A stretch of DNA of 64,000 bases, taken from Candidatus Tokpelaia hoelldoblerii. Lineage in GTDB: Bacteria; Pseudomonadota; Alphaproteobacteria; Rhizobiales; Rhizobiaceae. The notes under the pieces are model-generated. The model ran no database searches and had not been told where the DNA came from. It saw nothing but the letters and a program-made list of their open reading frames with translations. The stretch is taken from contig CP017315.1 in NCBI GenBank assembly GCA_002005325.1, forward strand, positions 1,802,501 to 1,866,500, read 5' to 3'. The position numbers and the translations under genes were made by a program. Below are positions 52,145 through 60,581 of the stretch, piece after piece. Position 1 is the stretch's first letter. Each line of letters begins with the position of its first letter.

Positions 52145-52729
52145 TTTCACCCCTTATTAAATATCTCAACAAGTATGAACCCTATGGCCTGGAGTACACC
52201 GTTACCCGCCTTATGCGGTATCAGCACCCGCCATGAAGTGACCCCTTGATTTTCACTTCGAGTTTCGCTCTCTAAAGTTGCAATTTTCCGAATCACTCTA
52301 CTTTCAAGTGTAATTATTGATTTTGAGCATTGCAACCATAGATTTAAAATTTACGCAATTATCGTTAACAAAGTCTAAAAATATATTTTCAGCTTCAGCC
52401 ACATTTTATGTTAACCTTTTATTAATAATAAAAAATCTTTACGAATCAATGTTCTTTAAATAACTGTTAAAAATTTCCCTTATACGTCAAAACATCACAG
52501 GGAATACAACTTTTACTAGAATAATAGTGGAGTTTTTTAATACTGTTTTTCAGAGGATTTTGCAGTGAATAGACGAATCATTCACAGATACAGCAAGCAA
52601 TAAAGGCTTGAGAGCTGCTACTTCTCAAGCCTTTATTGCCTGCTCTAACAAAGCACCGAAATGAAAACCACGGTTTTCACCACTATATTATCTTATCCGT
52701 TCCGGCATTCTGCCAAAGCAGGAAATGCA
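52145..52729. other. 585-base gene-free region upstream of rpoH
   Basis: The left part (52145-52330) is the rpoH leader and is rather GC-rich near 52180-52270. The middle (52330-52560) is strongly AT-rich, which is where rpoH promoters would be; I could not choose one with confidence. The right part contains a large inverted repeat (52592-52644). I saw no open frame with a plausible product here. Confidence 0.5.
52592..52644. repeat. Large inverted repeat (17-bp perfect stem plus 4 bp) downstream of the M20 gene
   Basis: Bases 52597-52613 and 52623-52639 are perfect complements (17 bp) around a nine-base loop. After one mismatch the pairing goes on for four more base pairs (52592-52595 with 52641-52644). 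Neither strand shows a T run after the stem, so it is not a standard Rho-independent terminator. It could end the M20 transcript in a factor-dependent way, be part of a small RNA, or be a mobile-element trace. Confidence 0.7.
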
Positions 52730-53908
52730 CTAGCGCAGATACGCTTCCACCAGCGCCCCCCACAGGCTGCCGCCAATGGGGATAATCTCATCATTGAAAA
52801 CATATCCGGGATTGTGCACATCAGCACCTTCTCCTGTTCCCATAAACAGATAACTGCCCGGGCATTTTTCCAGCATATAGGAAAAATCCTCGCTGCCCAT
52901 CACAGGCTCAGGCACACGCGAAACCTGCTTTTTTCCCAAAAGCTGCTGTGCGATCTCTTCAACAAAAGCCGTTTCTTTCTCACTGTTAACCAGAACAGGA
53001 TAGCCACGTTCATAACGAATCTCGGCGCTGGCATTAAAGCTCGCCGCCTGATCGTTTATCAAAGTCCGTATCCGCTCTTCCAGCAGTTTCCGCACTTTCT
53101 GAGAAAGAGAGCGGACCGTCAATTCCATTTTGACCGTGCCGGGAATGACATTGGAAATCGTTCCGCCCTGAAACAAGCCTGTTGTTATCACAGCCGGTTC
53201 AACCGGCGGCACATTGCGGCTGACAATTGTCTGCAAGCCCATGACAATGGACGCACCGGCAACAATGGGATCAACTGTTGTATGAGGCTGGGCGCCATGG
53301 CCACCTTTGCCGGTAAGCGTAACATAAACCGTATCAACGCTGGCCATCGTCGGCCCGCTTCTCACTTGTACCGTCCCGGTAGCAATACCCGGCCAGTTAT
53401 GCAGCCCATAGACAACATCACAAGGAAACTTTTCAAACAGCCCTTCCTTGACCATTGTCAGGCCACCGCCGAAATTTTCTTCCGCCGGTTGAAAAATCAG
53501 ATGCACTGTGCCGTTGAAATTTTTTGTCTCGGCCAGATAACGCGCCGCCGTCAGCAAAATGGTTGTGTGGCCGTCATGGCCGCAGGCATGCATCTTGCCC
53601 GCATATTTGCTGGCGTAGGGCAGATTGGTTTCTTCATGAATAGGCAGCGCATCCATATCGGCACGCAAGCCGATGCTTTTCTTGCCGTCCCCGGCACGCA
53701 AAGTGCCGATAACGCCGGTTTTGCCAAAACCCCGTGTGACTTCAAACCCCCATTCCGCCAGCAAGTTCGCGACCAGTTCACTGGTGCGCTTCTCCTCAAA
53801 AGCAAGCTCGGGATGAGCATGGATATCATGGCGGATTTCGACCATTTCCGACACAAAGCCATCAATATGGCTGCGGATTTTATCCATTTTAATCGTTTTT
53901 TCTGACAT
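52730..53908 (-). CDS. M20-family amidohydrolase (hippurate hydrolase-like)
   Basis: A 392-residue metallopeptidase of the M20D group, which removes N-acyl groups from amino acids or cleaves small peptides. RADMDALPI and MHACGHDGH (metal ligands, about residues 102-110), QPAEENFGGG and the C-terminal EPVMGSEDFSYML are the family blocks; the dimerisation lid lies between. No signal peptide. The ATG at 53908 follows GAGAGGG at a distance. A transporter gene of the MHS family is 59 bases upstream on the same strand, so the two may form an uptake-and-hydrolysis pair. Confidence 0.92.
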   Translation of the reverse strand: MSEKTIKMDKIRSHIDGFVSEMVEIRHDIHAHPELAFEEKRTSELVANLLAEWGFEVTRGFGKTGVIGTLRAGDGKKSIGLRADMDALPIHEETNLPYASKYAGKMHACGHDGHTTILLTAARYLAETKNFNGTVHLIFQPAEENFGGGLTMVKEGLFEKFPCDVVYGLHNWPGIATGTVQVRSGPTMASVDTVYVTLTGKGGHGAQPHTTVDPIVAGASIVMGLQTIVSRNVPPVEPAVITTGLFQGGTISNVIPGTVKMELTVRSLSQKVRKLLEERIRTLINDQAASFNASAEIRYERGYPVLVNSEKETAFVEEIAQQLLGKKQVSRVPEPVMGSEDFSYMLEKCPGSYLFMGTGEGADVHNPGYVFNDEIIPIGGSLWGALVEAYLR

Positions 53909-53967
53909 TCCAAAAACCCTCTCTTTTTTATACATCAAAATCAGGCAATATCTTCATCGCCACACTC

Positions 53968-55302
53968 TTACGTATAACGTTTTTCCGGAAAAAAACTGTA
54001 GGCTAAAATCCCGGCCACAATCGCCGTGCCAAGATACCAGAACGGTATCAGCGGGTCATTGTCAAAAAGCCGCATGAGTTTGGTGACAACCATTTGCGCC
54101 GACCCACCGAAAACAGTCACCCCAACGCTGTAAGACATCGCCATGGCTGTGGCGCGGATATGACGCGGGCAAGCCTCCAGCACCAGCAAGGTCTGTAACG
54201 TCATCACCATACCCAGAGAGCCAATAGCAACAGCCAGACCGACAAAAGCAACTGGCAGATTGTCAATATAGCCATAAAACACATAGGCGCCGACAAGCAT
54301 AGCCACCAGCCCGCCAAGCGCAACGGGCTTGCGTTTTTGCACCCGGTCAGCCACCAGCCCGCCAATCAGGGCAAACACAAACATAATCACGCTTGCTCCC
54401 CCCCCGACAAGATAAGCTTTTTCAGCCGAAAAGCCTGGGCTGACCAGTCCCAAATAGGTCTTGGTATAAAAAACCAGCAGATAAACGGCAATTGTTACCG
54501 GCAAAATCATAAAAACAGCCAGAAAAAACGGCCATAACCAAGATGAGGCAATCTCCCGTATCGGATGCCGGTCTTTTGACGCCTTGTTATCTGCCGTCCC
54601 ATGCCAGGTTTCATGGATATGGGCGCGGATATAAAGCCCGACAGGGATAATCAGCAGCGAGAAAATAAAAGGAATACGCCATACACCGCCCAGCATTTCC
54701 TCGGCAGAATAGTAATAAGACAATGTCGCGCCAAACAGACTGCCGACAATAGAGCTTAAAGCCTGGGTGGCATATTGCCAGCTGGTGAAGAAGCCGCGCT
54801 GTTTCGGCCCTGCCGCTTCAAGAAGCAGCGTTGTCGCCGCGCCAATTTCGCCACCGGCGGAAAATCCCTGAAACAACCGCCCGAGAATGATCAGCAACGG
54901 TGCAATAATGCCAAGAGAAAACATATTTTCCATAGTCTGATAGGTGGGCGCAAAAGCAATCAGCGCACTGCCGATCGCCATACAGATAATCGTCACCATC
55001 AAAGCAGCCTTGCGGCCATGCCGGTCAGCATAGCTGCCAAGCACAAGACTGCCGACAGGACGCGCCCAGAAACCAACCCAGAAAACCCCTAAAGTTGCCA
55101 GCAAGCCATCATTGCCGCCGGGCGCATCCTTGAAAAACAACACAGCAATCGGCGTAACAAAAAAGCTGAAAACGGTAAAATCAAAGAATTCCAGAAAATT
55201 ACCCATACTGGCAGCGATAATCAGTTTCGCCTTGCCGGTTTTCCGATGTGGCGGGGCACCAGTTTCATTTGCATTGTTGATTGCGCTGGCAGAATATTCC
55301 AT
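53968..55302 (-). CDS. MHS-family (metabolite:H+ symporter) MFS transporter
   Basis: A 444-residue permease with 12 hydrophobic segments. The motif GSYADRHGRKAALM in the loop after helix 2 and SFFVTPIAVLFF near the start are typical of the MHS group, whose members import organic acids or betaines with protons (for example ShiA, KgtP, ProP). LGRLFQGFSAGGEIG in helix 5 also fits. Substrate unknown; the neighbouring M20 gene suggests an acylated amino acid or aromatic acid. Start at 55302 (MEYSAS) after a GAGGAGG site. Confidence 0.9.
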   Translation of the reverse strand: MEYSASAINNANETGAPPHRKTGKAKLIIAASMGNFLEFFDFTVFSFFVTPIAVLFFKDAPGGNDGLLATLGVFWVGFWARPVGSLVLGSYADRHGRKAALMVTIICMAIGSALIAFAPTYQTMENMFSLGIIAPLLIILGRLFQGFSAGGEIGAATTLLLEAAGPKQRGFFTSWQYATQALSSIVGSLFGATLSYYYSAEEMLGGVWRIPFIFSLLIIPVGLYIRAHIHETWHGTADNKASKDRHPIREIASSWLWPFFLAVFMILPVTIAVYLLVFYTKTYLGLVSPGFSAEKAYLVGGGASVIMFVFALIGGLVADRVQKRKPVALGGLVAMLVGAYVFYGYIDNLPVAFVGLAVAIGSLGMVMTLQTLLVLEACPRHIRATAMAMSYSVGVTVFGGSAQMVVTKLMRLFDNDPLIPFWYLGTAIVAGILAYSFFPEKRYT

Positions 55303-55506
55303 GCGTTCATCCTCCTCATCATCGCTTCTGTGATATGGCATGGCACCATTCCATCTTTGCTGCCCTACTGCTGACAAATACATTAAGCCTTATTATACTT
55401 TCTTCTCTGTTCCGGCATTTTTGAGTGGCAAAATCCCCCGGTTTTTTGTCTTTCCGGTTTTGTTTCACTTTATAAAGCTAAAATTATCAAATGGCAATTG
55501 CCGGAT

Positions 55507-56553
55507 TCAGCGCGTTTTCTGTCGGGATGTTTCAATACATAAGGCCAGCAGGTGCTGACGGATAATACTTGCCGCCAGCGCCGCATTCTGCCGGCTTTCC
55601 AGCACAGCCATATGCAGCCGTGACAACGCCTGCTCCAGACGGGCGCCGCTCCAGAGGCCCAGCGCCTGCTCCACCAGTTTCTGCCGCCGGAAAAAAACTG
55701 GCGGACGGGACGCGGCGACAACAGCAGACGCAGTTTTACCTTCCCCGTCCATGATAAAACGCATTTGCTGCAATTGCTGAAACTGCCGCTGCGCCGCACT
55801 CAATATCGAAAATAACGATGCGCCACCGGCAAGCTGACGGTCAAACCCGCTGTCAAGCGCCGCCGGATTGCCGCCGATAACGGCATCAATCACCTCATCA
55901 TAAGACAAGGCGCTGACATCACTGATAATGGCAGCGATATCTTCAACACCGATCATATCGCGCCCTTTGGCGTAAAAGCACAGTTTTTCCAACTCGCCGC
56001 GCGAAGCAAGCCGGTCGCCGCCAAGACAGTCGCGCAAGAATTTGCGCGCATCAAGGCTGATGCGCATATCAAATTCACCCAGAATCTGATCAATCAACTG
56101 GTCAATCGCCCGGGCATCATCACTGTAGCATGGCAGCGCCATGCCATTCCTGCCCTGCTCTACCACTGTGCGCAAAGGGGCAGTCTTTTTCAAATCCCCC
56201 GCTTCAATCAGCAGCCAGGTTTGCTGCAGCGTGTTTTCCGCCAAAAGCCATTTAACCGTATCAGCCAGCTTCTTCTGCGCACCGGCATTGCGAATCCAGA
56301 TCAAGCGGCCGCCGCCAAACAGAGAAACAGTTTTCGCCTCATCACCAAGCCGCGCCGGATCATTTTCAACATCCGCCGCTTCCATCCGAATGGTCGAAAA
56401 CGGGTCATCCAGAGCCACACCGGTATTTTTGGCAAAAAGAGCGGCACGCTCCGCCACCAGCCCCTTGTCCGGCCCGTAAATCAGCACAAGCGGAAAAGCG
56501 CCCGATGGCCGCGCGACAAAACTATCCACTTCATGTGCTTTTTTCTGCGCCAT
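55507..56553 (-). CDS. holA: DNA polymerase III delta subunit
   Basis: A 348-residue clamp-loader subunit that opens the beta clamp. The N-terminal block FPLVLIYGPDKGLVAERA, the middle ISLDARKFLRDCLGGDRLASRGELEKLCFY and the C-terminal helical part (RQFQQLQQMRF, QKLVEQALGLWS) match the family. In related genomes holA follows lptE; here the preceding gene on the same strand is an ABC-transporter ATPase, 18 bases upstream. Start ATG at 56553. Confidence 0.9.
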   Translation of the reverse strand: MAQKKAHEVDSFVARPSGAFPLVLIYGPDKGLVAERAALFAKNTGVALDDPFSTIRMEAADVENDPARLGDEAKTVSLFGGGRLIWIRNAGAQKKLADTVKWLLAENTLQQTWLLIEAGDLKKTAPLRTVVEQGRNGMALPCYSDDARAIDQLIDQILGEFDMRISLDARKFLRDCLGGDRLASRGELEKLCFYAKGRDMIGVEDIAAIISDVSALSYDEVIDAVIGGNPAALDSGFDRQLAGGASLFSILSAAQRQFQQLQQMRFIMDGEGKTASAVVAASRPPVFFRRQKLVEQALGLWSGARLEQALSRLHMAVLESRQNAALAASIIRQHLLALCIETSRQKTR

Positions 56554-56571
56554 TGTTCAAGGCACCCTTAC

Positions 56572-57366
56572 CTAATCCATCAGCAGTTCATCATCATCCA
56601 GTGCTTCACCGCGCACCTTGCGGAATTTCCGCAACAAATCCTCCACCGTCAGGGTTTTGCGCTCTTCACCGGCAATATCAAAAATAATTTCACCACCATG
56701 CAGCATAAAAGTACGGCTGCCGAAATCAAGCGCCTGCCGCATGGAGTGTGTCACCATCAAAGTTGTCAAGTGATATTCGCGCACAAGACGCTCCGTCAAG
56801 GACATGACAAAATCAGCCATGCCCGGATCAAGGGCGGCAGTATGCTCATCAAGCAGCAGCACATCAGCTTTTGCCAGTGTCGCCATGACCAGAGACACCG
56901 CCTGCCGCTGCCCGCCGGACAATGTATCCATCCGGTCATGCAGGCGGTTTTCCAGCCCCAGCCCCAGCGCGGCGATACGGGCGCGGAAATCTTCACGCAG
57001 ACGGCGGGTAAGAGCACTGCGCAACCCGCGTGAACGGCCGCGCCGTCCACTCAGCGCCAGATTTTCCTCAATCGTCAGCGCCCCGCAGCTGCCCGCCAGC
57101 GGGTCCTGAAACACGCGGGCGACAGAAGTGGCGCGTTGCGCCGTCTTCTGGCCTGAAACATCATCACCATTGATTTTCACCGCCCCCCTTGTCGGCAGAA
57201 CATCCCCGGCCAGCATACTCAGCAGGGTGGACTTGCCCGCACCGTTCGAGCCGATCACCGTGACAAAACTGCCTTCAGGAATCTTCAGGCTGATATCGCG
57301 CAAGGCCCGTTTTTCCAGCGGTGTGCCGGCCTTGAAAACCATATCAACAGCGACAAGCTCAATCAT
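56572..57366 (-). CDS. ABC transporter ATPase (TrpZ-like)
   Basis: A 264-residue ATP-binding subunit with Walker A GSNGAGKST at about residues 40-48, signature LSGGQRQAVSL, Walker B VLLLDEHTAALD and switch TLMVTHSM. It serves the permease at 57359 and the binding protein at 58299. The ATG at 57366 lies inside the end of the permease gene (eight-base overlap), preceded by GGGGG. With its two neighbours it fits the TrpXYZ type of importer, in which the known substrates are aromatic amino acids. Confidence 0.88.
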   Translation of the reverse strand: MIELVAVDMVFKAGTPLEKRALRDISLKIPEGSFVTVIGSNGAGKSTLLSMLAGDVLPTRGAVKINGDDVSGQKTAQRATSVARVFQDPLAGSCGALTIEENLALSGRRGRSRGLRSALTRRLREDFRARIAALGLGLENRLHDRMDTLSGGQRQAVSLVMATLAKADVLLLDEHTAALDPGMADFVMSLTERLVREYHLTTLMVTHSMRQALDFGSRTFMLHGGEIIFDIAGEERKTLTVEDLLRKFRKVRGEALDDDELLMD

Positions 57367-58288
57367 GTTTTTTTGCCCCCAGATATCCGGGCAGAACCAG
57401 AATTGCCACCACCAGAAGCGCCGTGATAAGCTGCAGATCGGTCGCAGCATTAAAACTGAGCCTGATGCCCTGAATTGTATAACTGATTTCTCCACCCTGA
57501 AAGGCAAACTGCACCACAATCCGGTACAGCACAGAGCCAAGGGCGCAACTGAGAATAATCAGCAGCATATTGCGTGTCCGAAACAGGCTTTCTCCGATAA
57601 TAACCGCCGCAAGACCAAAAACAATCGTGCCAACCCCGCCAGTAGAATCAGCAGAACCCGCCGTCTGGATAAACAGCGCCCCGCCAAGTCCTACCAATGC
57701 ATTGGATAATCCCATTCCCAGATAGACCAGCCTGCCGGTACGGATGCCCTGCGCCCGCGCCATACGCAGGTTGATGCCGGTTGCCCGCATGGCAAGACCA
57801 ATTTCACTTTTGAGAAAACGCCAGACCAGAAAAACCGCCATCAGCACAATCGTACCGACAAACAGCGGACGTATTGCCCAGACAGGCAAACCGAACAAAC
57901 CATGAAAGGGCGTAATCGCTGTTTTGGCGGCAAACGGCAGATTGACACTGGCCATCCCGTTGTTCATGCCCATAATACGCAAGTTGACACTGTAAAGGGC
58001 CGACATTGTCAGAATTGACGCAAGCAGATTCAATATGCCGAATTTGATGTTCAACATAGCGGTAACAAGCCCCGCCCCGGCCGAAGCCAATACAGCAAGC
58101 ACCATGGCAATCCAGGGATTGATGCCAAAGATAATGGCAACACCGCAAACAGCCGCCCCGGTCAGAAATGAACCATCCACCGTCAGATCCGGAAAATCCA
58201 GAATACGGAAGGACAGATAAACACCGATGGCGACCAGCGCATAAACCAGTCCAAGTTCAACAGCACCAGTAAAGGTAAGAATATTCAA
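57359..58288 (-). CDS. ABC transporter permease (TrpY-like)
   Basis: A roughly 309-residue inner-membrane permease with eight to nine hydrophobic segments of the branched-chain-type (BPD_transp_2) family. LGLVYALVAIGVYLSFRILDFPDLTVDGSF and LAMRATGINLRMARAQGI are typical. The frame has no ATG near the conserved start; the TTG at 58288, ten bases after the stop of the binding-protein gene, is the most likely initiation codon. The protein imports the ligand of the neighbouring binding protein. Confidence 0.85.
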   Translation of the reverse strand: MNILTFTGAVELGLVYALVAIGVYLSFRILDFPDLTVDGSFLTGAAVCGVAIIFGINPWIAMVLAVLASAGAGLVTAMLNIKFGILNLLASILTMSALYSVNLRIMGMNNGMASVNLPFAAKTAITPFHGLFGLPVWAIRPLFVGTIVLMAVFLVWRFLKSEIGLAMRATGINLRMARAQGIRTGRLVYLGMGLSNALVGLGGALFIQTAGSADSTGGVGTIVFGLAAVIIGESLFRTRNMLLIILSCALGSVLYRIVVQFAFQGGEISYTIQGIRLSFNAATDLQLITALLVVAILVLPGYLGAKKHD

Positions 58289-58298
58289 CGTTCGTCTT

Positions 58299-59258
58299 TC
58301 ACTCTTTAATGATACGGGTTGCGCGGTCAAGCACAGACTGCGGAATATCAACGCCCATTGCTTTTGCCGCTCTCAAATCAATAAAGACATCCCGCGCAGG
58401 CGGTGTTACCACAGCGATATCAGCAGGCTTTTCCCCGTTTAAAATCCGTACCGCCAGCCTGCCTGTCTCAACACCGGCATCATAATAGCTGATGCCCTGT
58501 GCGGCGAAAGGCCCGCGCCCGATAGAGCTCGGATCAGCAGTAAACAGCGGCGTTTGCGACTCGGCAGCAGCATTTGAGGCCCCTTCCAGCACAGCGATGA
58601 TGGTGTTATCGGTCGGGACATAAATCATATCAACCTTACCGATAAGTGCACGTGTCGCCATTTGCACCTCGGATGATCTTGCCGCGGCAGAAGGCACAAT
58701 TTCAATACCCTGTTCTGCGGCAAGGGTTTGCAACAGTTTCAATGTAGAAACGGAATTGGCCTCGGCCGCATTATAGAGATAGCCGAGTTTCCTTATATCA
58801 GGCTTGATTTCCCTGAGCAGTTTGAGATGCCCGGCAACAGGAGAACGGTCGGAAACACCGGTAACATTGCCTCCCGGCCTGTCAAGCGACTTGACAAGCC
58901 CTGCCTCAACCGGATCAGACACAGCGGAAAAAACAATGGGAATATCCTGTGTTGCTGAAAGCATGGTCTGTGCCGACGGAGTAGCGATCGCCACAATCAC
59001 ATCCGGCTGATTGCCGGCAAACTGGCGCGCAATCTGTGTTGCCGTGGAAATATTACCCTGCGCTGACAGATAGGTATATTTAAGATTTTCACCCTGCCTG
59101 TATCCGGCCTGCGCCAGAGCATCCTCAACCCCCTTGCGCACAGCGTCAAGTGCGGGATGAGCGACAATCTGGGTGAGAGCAACCTTTACCTGTTCCGCTG
59201 CGACGGCAGAAGACCCGAGAGCAAATCCCGCAAGGGCAGAAATCAGAAAGCGGCGCAT
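58299..59258 (-). CDS. ABC transporter substrate-binding protein (TrpX-like, ABC_sub_bind family)
   Basis: A 319-residue periplasmic binding protein with a signal peptide (MRRFLISALAGFALGSSAVAA). The mature part has the two-lobe pattern of the ABC_sub_bind family: VALTQIVAHPALDAVRKGVEDAL, ATPSAQTML, FSAVSDPVEAGLV, GVSDRSPV, and YNAAEANSVSTLK. Family members bind tryptophan or tyrosine in some bacteria, but ligand choice is not readable. First gene of a binding protein-permease-ATPase operon. No T-box or Trp-rich leader peptide was seen upstream. Confidence 0.88.
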   Translation of the reverse strand: MRRFLISALAGFALGSSAVAAEQVKVALTQIVAHPALDAVRKGVEDALAQAGYRQGENLKYTYLSAQGNISTATQIARQFAGNQPDVIVAIATPSAQTMLSATQDIPIVFSAVSDPVEAGLVKSLDRPGGNVTGVSDRSPVAGHLKLLREIKPDIRKLGYLYNAAEANSVSTLKLLQTLAAEQGIEIVPSAAARSSEVQMATRALIGKVDMIYVPTDNTIIAVLEGASNAAAESQTPLFTADPSSIGRGPFAAQGISYYDAGVETGRLAVRILNGEKPADIAVVTPPARDVFIDLRAAKAMGVDIPQSVLDRATRIIKE

Positions 59259-59427
59259 GCGTATAAATCCTCTGATGAAAAACGGCGTGAAAAATCTTTA
59301 CGAAACAAACAGCATAAAATCAATGGTCTGTCGGAGTTTTGGGCGGAAAAAACAAATTTCTGCAAAAATTTTGTATTTTTATGTTGCAATCGGCTTTCGG
59401 TTAGGCCATACAGTCACCGTTCGCAGC

Positions 59428-59450
59428 GAATCTCCGGCTTAAGGAGATTC
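59428..59450. repeat. Hairpin just upstream of tRNA-Gly
   Basis: An 8-bp perfect inverted repeat (59428-59435 with 59443-59450) with a seven-base loop, 15 bases before the tRNA. It has no T run. It could affect tRNA processing or shield the divergent operon start. Confidence 0.45.
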
Positions 59451-59465
59451 TGGCAGACTATGTGA

Positions 59466-59540
59466 GCGGGTGTAGCTCAGGGGTAGAGCACAACCTTGCC
59501 AAGGTTGGGGTCGTGGGTTCGAATCCCATCGCCCGCTCCA
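59466..59540 (+). tRNA. tRNA-Gly (anticodon GCC)
   Basis: A 75-base tRNA including the encoded CCA end. The acceptor stem pairs 59466-59472 with 59530-59536 (one G-U pair). The anticodon stem CAACC/GGTTG encloses TTGCCAA with anticodon GCC, reading GGC and GGU codons. The T arm is GTGGG-TTCGAAT-CCCAT. A T-rich stretch follows. Confidence 0.97.
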
Positions 59541-59864
59541 GCTTTTCCTTCTTTCCTTAAAAAATTCCGGTTACAATAACAGCCATTCTGTCTGTCGGCT
59601 ATAACTCCTGCATTTTCCTGACACCAGGCAAGCCAGGAACATGTCACAGCAGTGCAAAGCCCTGTTGCCGCAACCTGTCAGGATAACCAGTATCTCCATA
59701 ACAGGTTTATTATCAGAAATATTCTGTTTTGGCTTTTTACAAGTCTTTTTTAAATAATATGCAGTCCTATTTTCACAAAAGATGTTTTCTCACCTGAAAG
59801 TGAACACACTGTGTCAAGCAAAAGCCTATATTTTCAGGAGTAGTATAATCTTGCCGGAGGAATC
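59541..59864. other. Gene-free region between tRNA-Gly and the gluconate dehydrogenase operon
   Basis: About 325 bases, AT-rich in the second half. It should hold the tRNA terminator and the promoter of the plus-strand operon. A TATAAT hexamer at about 59845 is only some 15 bases before the ATG, too close for a usual leader, and no good -35 goes with it. I saw no open frame worth calling. Confidence 0.4.
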
Positions 59865-60578
59865 ATGACTATACGAAAAAGATTTTCCGCCAATTTCAAT
59901 TTAACGCGCCGCCATCTGCTTAAAGGCGCCAGCGCCTGCGCAGCTCTGGCGCTTGCTCCCCATAATACGCAGGCGCAGCCTGCGCCTGTTCCGCTTGATG
60001 CCTATCAATGCAGTTTTTTCAATGCGGAAGAATGGGCCTTTGTCATGGCCGCGGCAGAGCGGCTTATTCCGGCACAGGGCAATGGCCCGGGCGCGCTTGA
60101 AACCCGTGTGCCGGTTTATATTGACAAACAGCTTGCCACCCCCTGGGGACAGGGTGAACACTGGTACCGGCAGGCGCCGTTCAACCGTGACGCGCCGCGC
60201 TATACGGGTTATCAGGCCGCTCCCTCACCGGCAGAGGCCTACCGCATTGCCATACCGCGTATCAACCAGTGGTGCCAGGACCGCTATGGCGCAATTTTTG
60301 CCGATCTGGCACCGGAACAGCAGGATGACGCGCTGGCGCAGATTGAAAAAGACAATGTGCCGATTGATGAAATCCGTTCCGGTGATTTTTTCAGCTTTCT
60401 GCTGGCAAACACCAAAGAGGGATATTTTTCTGACCCGCTCCATGGCGGCAATTATAAAATGGCCTCATGGGTTTATATCGGCTTTCCCGGGGCACGGGCT
60501 TCGTTTCTGGAATGGGTGGACCGCGACAATGTCCGCTATCCGCTGGGGCCGGTCAGCTTTTTGGGTGAAAGGGCATAA
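59865..60578 (+). CDS. Gluconate 2-dehydrogenase small (gamma) subunit, Tat-exported
   Basis: A 237-residue protein with a twin-arginine signal (LTRRHLLKGASACAALALA, then cut near TQA). The mature part is of the gluconate 2-dehydrogenase subunit 3 family (FNAEEWAFVMAAAERLIPA, YIDKQLATPWGQG, RSGDFFSFLLANTKEGYFSDPLHGGN). In the characterised complex this subunit carries the Tat signal that takes the folded FAD subunit to the periplasm. The ATG at 59865 follows GGAGGAATC. First of three genes with gaps of 3 and 9 bases. Confidence 0.92.
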   Translation: MTIRKRFSANFNLTRRHLLKGASACAALALAPHNTQAQPAPVPLDAYQCSFFNAEEWAFVMAAAERLIPAQGNGPGALETRVPVYIDKQLATPWGQGEHWYRQAPFNRDAPRYTGYQAAPSPAEAYRIAIPRINQWCQDRYGAIFADLAPEQQDDALAQIEKDNVPIDEIRSGDFFSFLLANTKEGYFSDPLHGGNYKMASWVYIGFPGARASFLEWVDRDNVRYPLGPVSFLGERA

Positions 60579-60581
60579 ATC

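Noticed and set aside
52661..53905. 414-residue plus-strand frame opposite the M20 gene
   Set aside because: The M20 protein has full family motifs on the minus strand; the plus frame is the complement of its codons.
59259..59465. T-box or tryptophan leader peptide before the TrpX-like gene
   Set aside because: No T-box sequence and no frame with clustered Trp codons on the minus strand; the only short ATG frames are two to five codons long without Trp.
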